Below, piece by piece: positions 62,340-64,000 of a stretch of DNA of 64,000 nt. Numbering within the stretch: position 1 is the first letter of the stretch; each line of letters starts with the position of its first letter. The DNA is taken from positions 7,429,501 to 7,493,500 of the forward strand of contig JASJZH010000002.1 in NCBI GenBank assembly GCA_037178975.1, read 5' to 3'. Position numbers and translations under genes: made by a program. The notes under the pieces are model-generated. The model worked only from the letters and a program-made list of their open reading frames with translations, did no database searches and had not been told where the DNA came from. Source of the DNA: Oscheius tipulae (Eukaryota > Nematoda > Chromadorea > Rhabditida > Rhabditidae).

Positions 62340-63237
62340 AAATTATTTTCAAGGTCTAGTTATCAATCAAAGGCAAAGATCGCTCGATAAGAATCTTTAC
62401 GAAACGAAAGCCGTTCCTCTTAGTGACTAGAGGGCAAAGTTCAACAGCCAAAAATATTATACAAGCACCAATATACCAATAATGTTAGAAAAGAGTAAAA
62501 GCAATAAACTGTAAAAATGGCCAGGCTCTTAACAAAAAAAACACCAACAGGACACTAACTGTCAGTTGACCTAAGGAAAAAAGGTAATGTCTTATAATAA
62601 CAATCAACAAAGAAGGTGTCCGCGCATGCCACAAGCACGTGTGAAAATGGAAGTGGAACAAGCCTGGGCTCGTAATTTTACAGTCCAGACAAACTTCAGT
62701 CTTTTCTGAAAGCGCTGTACTTATAGTGGATGCTGTTCAAAGGGCTTTGCTACTGGACAAATTGACAAAGAGAGTGCTCGGCGTGTAAAGAGCACTCAAA
62801 CAATGGCAGAGTTCTGTCTGACCGCGATCAGCTGTTCTTGTAGAATTGAAAATAGTGGAAGGAAAATACAGAGGTCAATTTTTGCTTCCATATATAGAGA
62901 AATCTTATCGCTCTCTGCTATCAACTGTGCTGCCACAAATGAACTGTGCGAGCTGTCACAAGTATGGTCGTGACGGCTTTTGAAACTAATGCGATACGGA
63001 CGCGAATTTGTTCAGTTCTTGAAAGGGCGTGTTTTTATTTCATACACTGTGAACACAAGATTCTTGAACAATTTTTGTGAATGAGAGAAGAACAAGCGCC
63101 CACTATTTTAATCAAGATAAACACAGACCACCCAGGCTATTAGACGTAGCGAAAAAGAAGAGATTGAAAAAGGATGTACTCTAGAACTGTCTCTGTCCTA
63201 GTCACTATCACTCTATCTACATCGATAATATAAATCT
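62340..63237. other. Intergenic interval between P450 4 and P450 5
   Basis: About 0.9 kb with no supportable coding exon. A TATATAGAG motif occurs near 62895. It presumably contains the P450 4 promoter. Confidence 0.45.
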
Positions 63238-64000
63238 TTATCCGCAATTATTTTCCAAAGGAATGAGTCGCAATTTTTGATCCTGTGGCTGAAGTACGAA
63301 GCTGACAATAGGGCTCAGGTTGACTTGTTTTCCAGGCATTGGGAGAATCTAAATTTCTGTTTTGGACTGTCAACACAAAAGATACCTTAAAGTTTTGGAG
63401 AATTGAGACGAGTCCTATGAAAAGCTCGACTCTTGCCAAACCTTCTCCAGCACAGATCCGTTTTCCATACGAGAAGACAATGTTTCTGTCCATGGCCTCT
63501 TTGTTCAGGGTGACCCCATCCTCCATCAAGAATCGCTCGGGATTAAACACGTCTCCGTCCTTGTACGAGTTCATGAGAACGTTCTGAAAGGGTTGATCTG
63601 ACTCTTTGCTTCAATACCACTTACCGAAAGGAGGGTGATGACATAAGTATCCCCTGGGATCTGAGTGGCTCCGACACTGGTATCCTTCAGTGTTCTGTGG
63701 GTCAAGTTCAGGGGCACCAGGTTGGCCATCCTTTGAATCTCGTTAATTGCGGCCCTGTAAGGAATCTGTCAAAAAGCTAATAATTCCTGACATGACATAG
63801 GGAAGCCTCTGCTTGTCGTTCATGGAAACAAATCGTGAGTAGCCGACAACTTTTGAGATCTCCTCTCTCATCTTCTCCTGAACTTTTGACCAGTTTGGTG
63901 AAACAGACTCTCAAACCTGTACATCCTGAAACTGCGCCAAGTATAGCATAGCCCATCTCATTGTGGTAGTAGTGGTTTCTTGTCCAGCAGCATAAAAGTC
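63238..64000 (-). CDS. Cytochrome P450 5 of the cluster, C-terminal part (continues past the window)
   Basis: C-terminal exons only, reading leftward from the edge: I-helix DFYAAGQETTTTTMRW, QEKMREEISKVVGYSR after a 42-base intron, K-helix EIQR, an exon NVLMNSYKDGDVFNPERFLM, heme loop [19 protein letters not shown], and the last exon ILPMPGKQVNLSPIVSFV to a TAA at 63238. It is more diverged than P450s 1-4 (AGQET rather than AGMET, FSYG rather than FSIG). The N-terminus lies beyond base 64000. Confidence 0.9.

Overview
The window reads as gene-rich nematode nuclear DNA. Genes are split by many short introns (mostly 35-60 bases) ending in TTTCAG-like acceptors. Several start codons sit within a few bases of an acceptor with no visible upstream coding exon, as expected for spliced-leader trans-splicing. 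There is a nematode-type serpentine chemoreceptor, a five-gene cytochrome P450 cluster and a DD37D mariner element. The species cannot be named from sequence alone. Exon coordinates below were worked out by hand from splice signals and reading phase; none is confirmed by transcripts.

Left part (1-17.1 kb): the 3' part of a SPATA20-like thioredoxin-fold gene (+); a decayed PP1 phosphatase copy (+); a FLYWCH-like zinc-finger gene (+); two small Cys-rich genes (-), the first clearly secreted; a 12-exon proline-rich WH2 actin-binding gene (-); and an NAA40 histone N-terminal acetyltransferase (+). About 6.5 kb with no recognisable gene follows (17.1-23.8 kb), then an uncharacterised EF-hand-like gene (+).

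Centre (26.1-35.9 kb): a tandem pair of secreted, trefoil-bearing GH31 alpha-glucosidase-family genes (-). The first can be joined in phase through 17 exons (932 aa), yet the nucleophile, the acid/base and a substrate-binding Asp are all replaced. The second copy shares the losses I checked. It also carries a duplicated block of exons 9-12 and a dead 1,294-bp mariner in an intron. This looks like a retained family of GH31 pseudoenzymes and is the most interesting object in the window. A serpentine receptor (+) follows, then about 5 kb without recognisable genes.

Right part (42.4-64 kb): a small secreted peptide precursor (+); an RSR-2/SRRM2-type spliceosome protein (-) directly downstream of an NHE-family Na+/H+ exchanger (-), possibly an operon; an orphan 119-aa gene (-); a four-TM protein (+); and five tandem CYP2-clan P450 genes (-), the last cut by the window edge. 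The P450s show near-identical tracts between neighbours (gene conversion), a relic last exon and an intron difference. Two dispersed non-coding repeat families and many GACAGA/TCTCTG tracts are scattered through introns and intergenic DNA.
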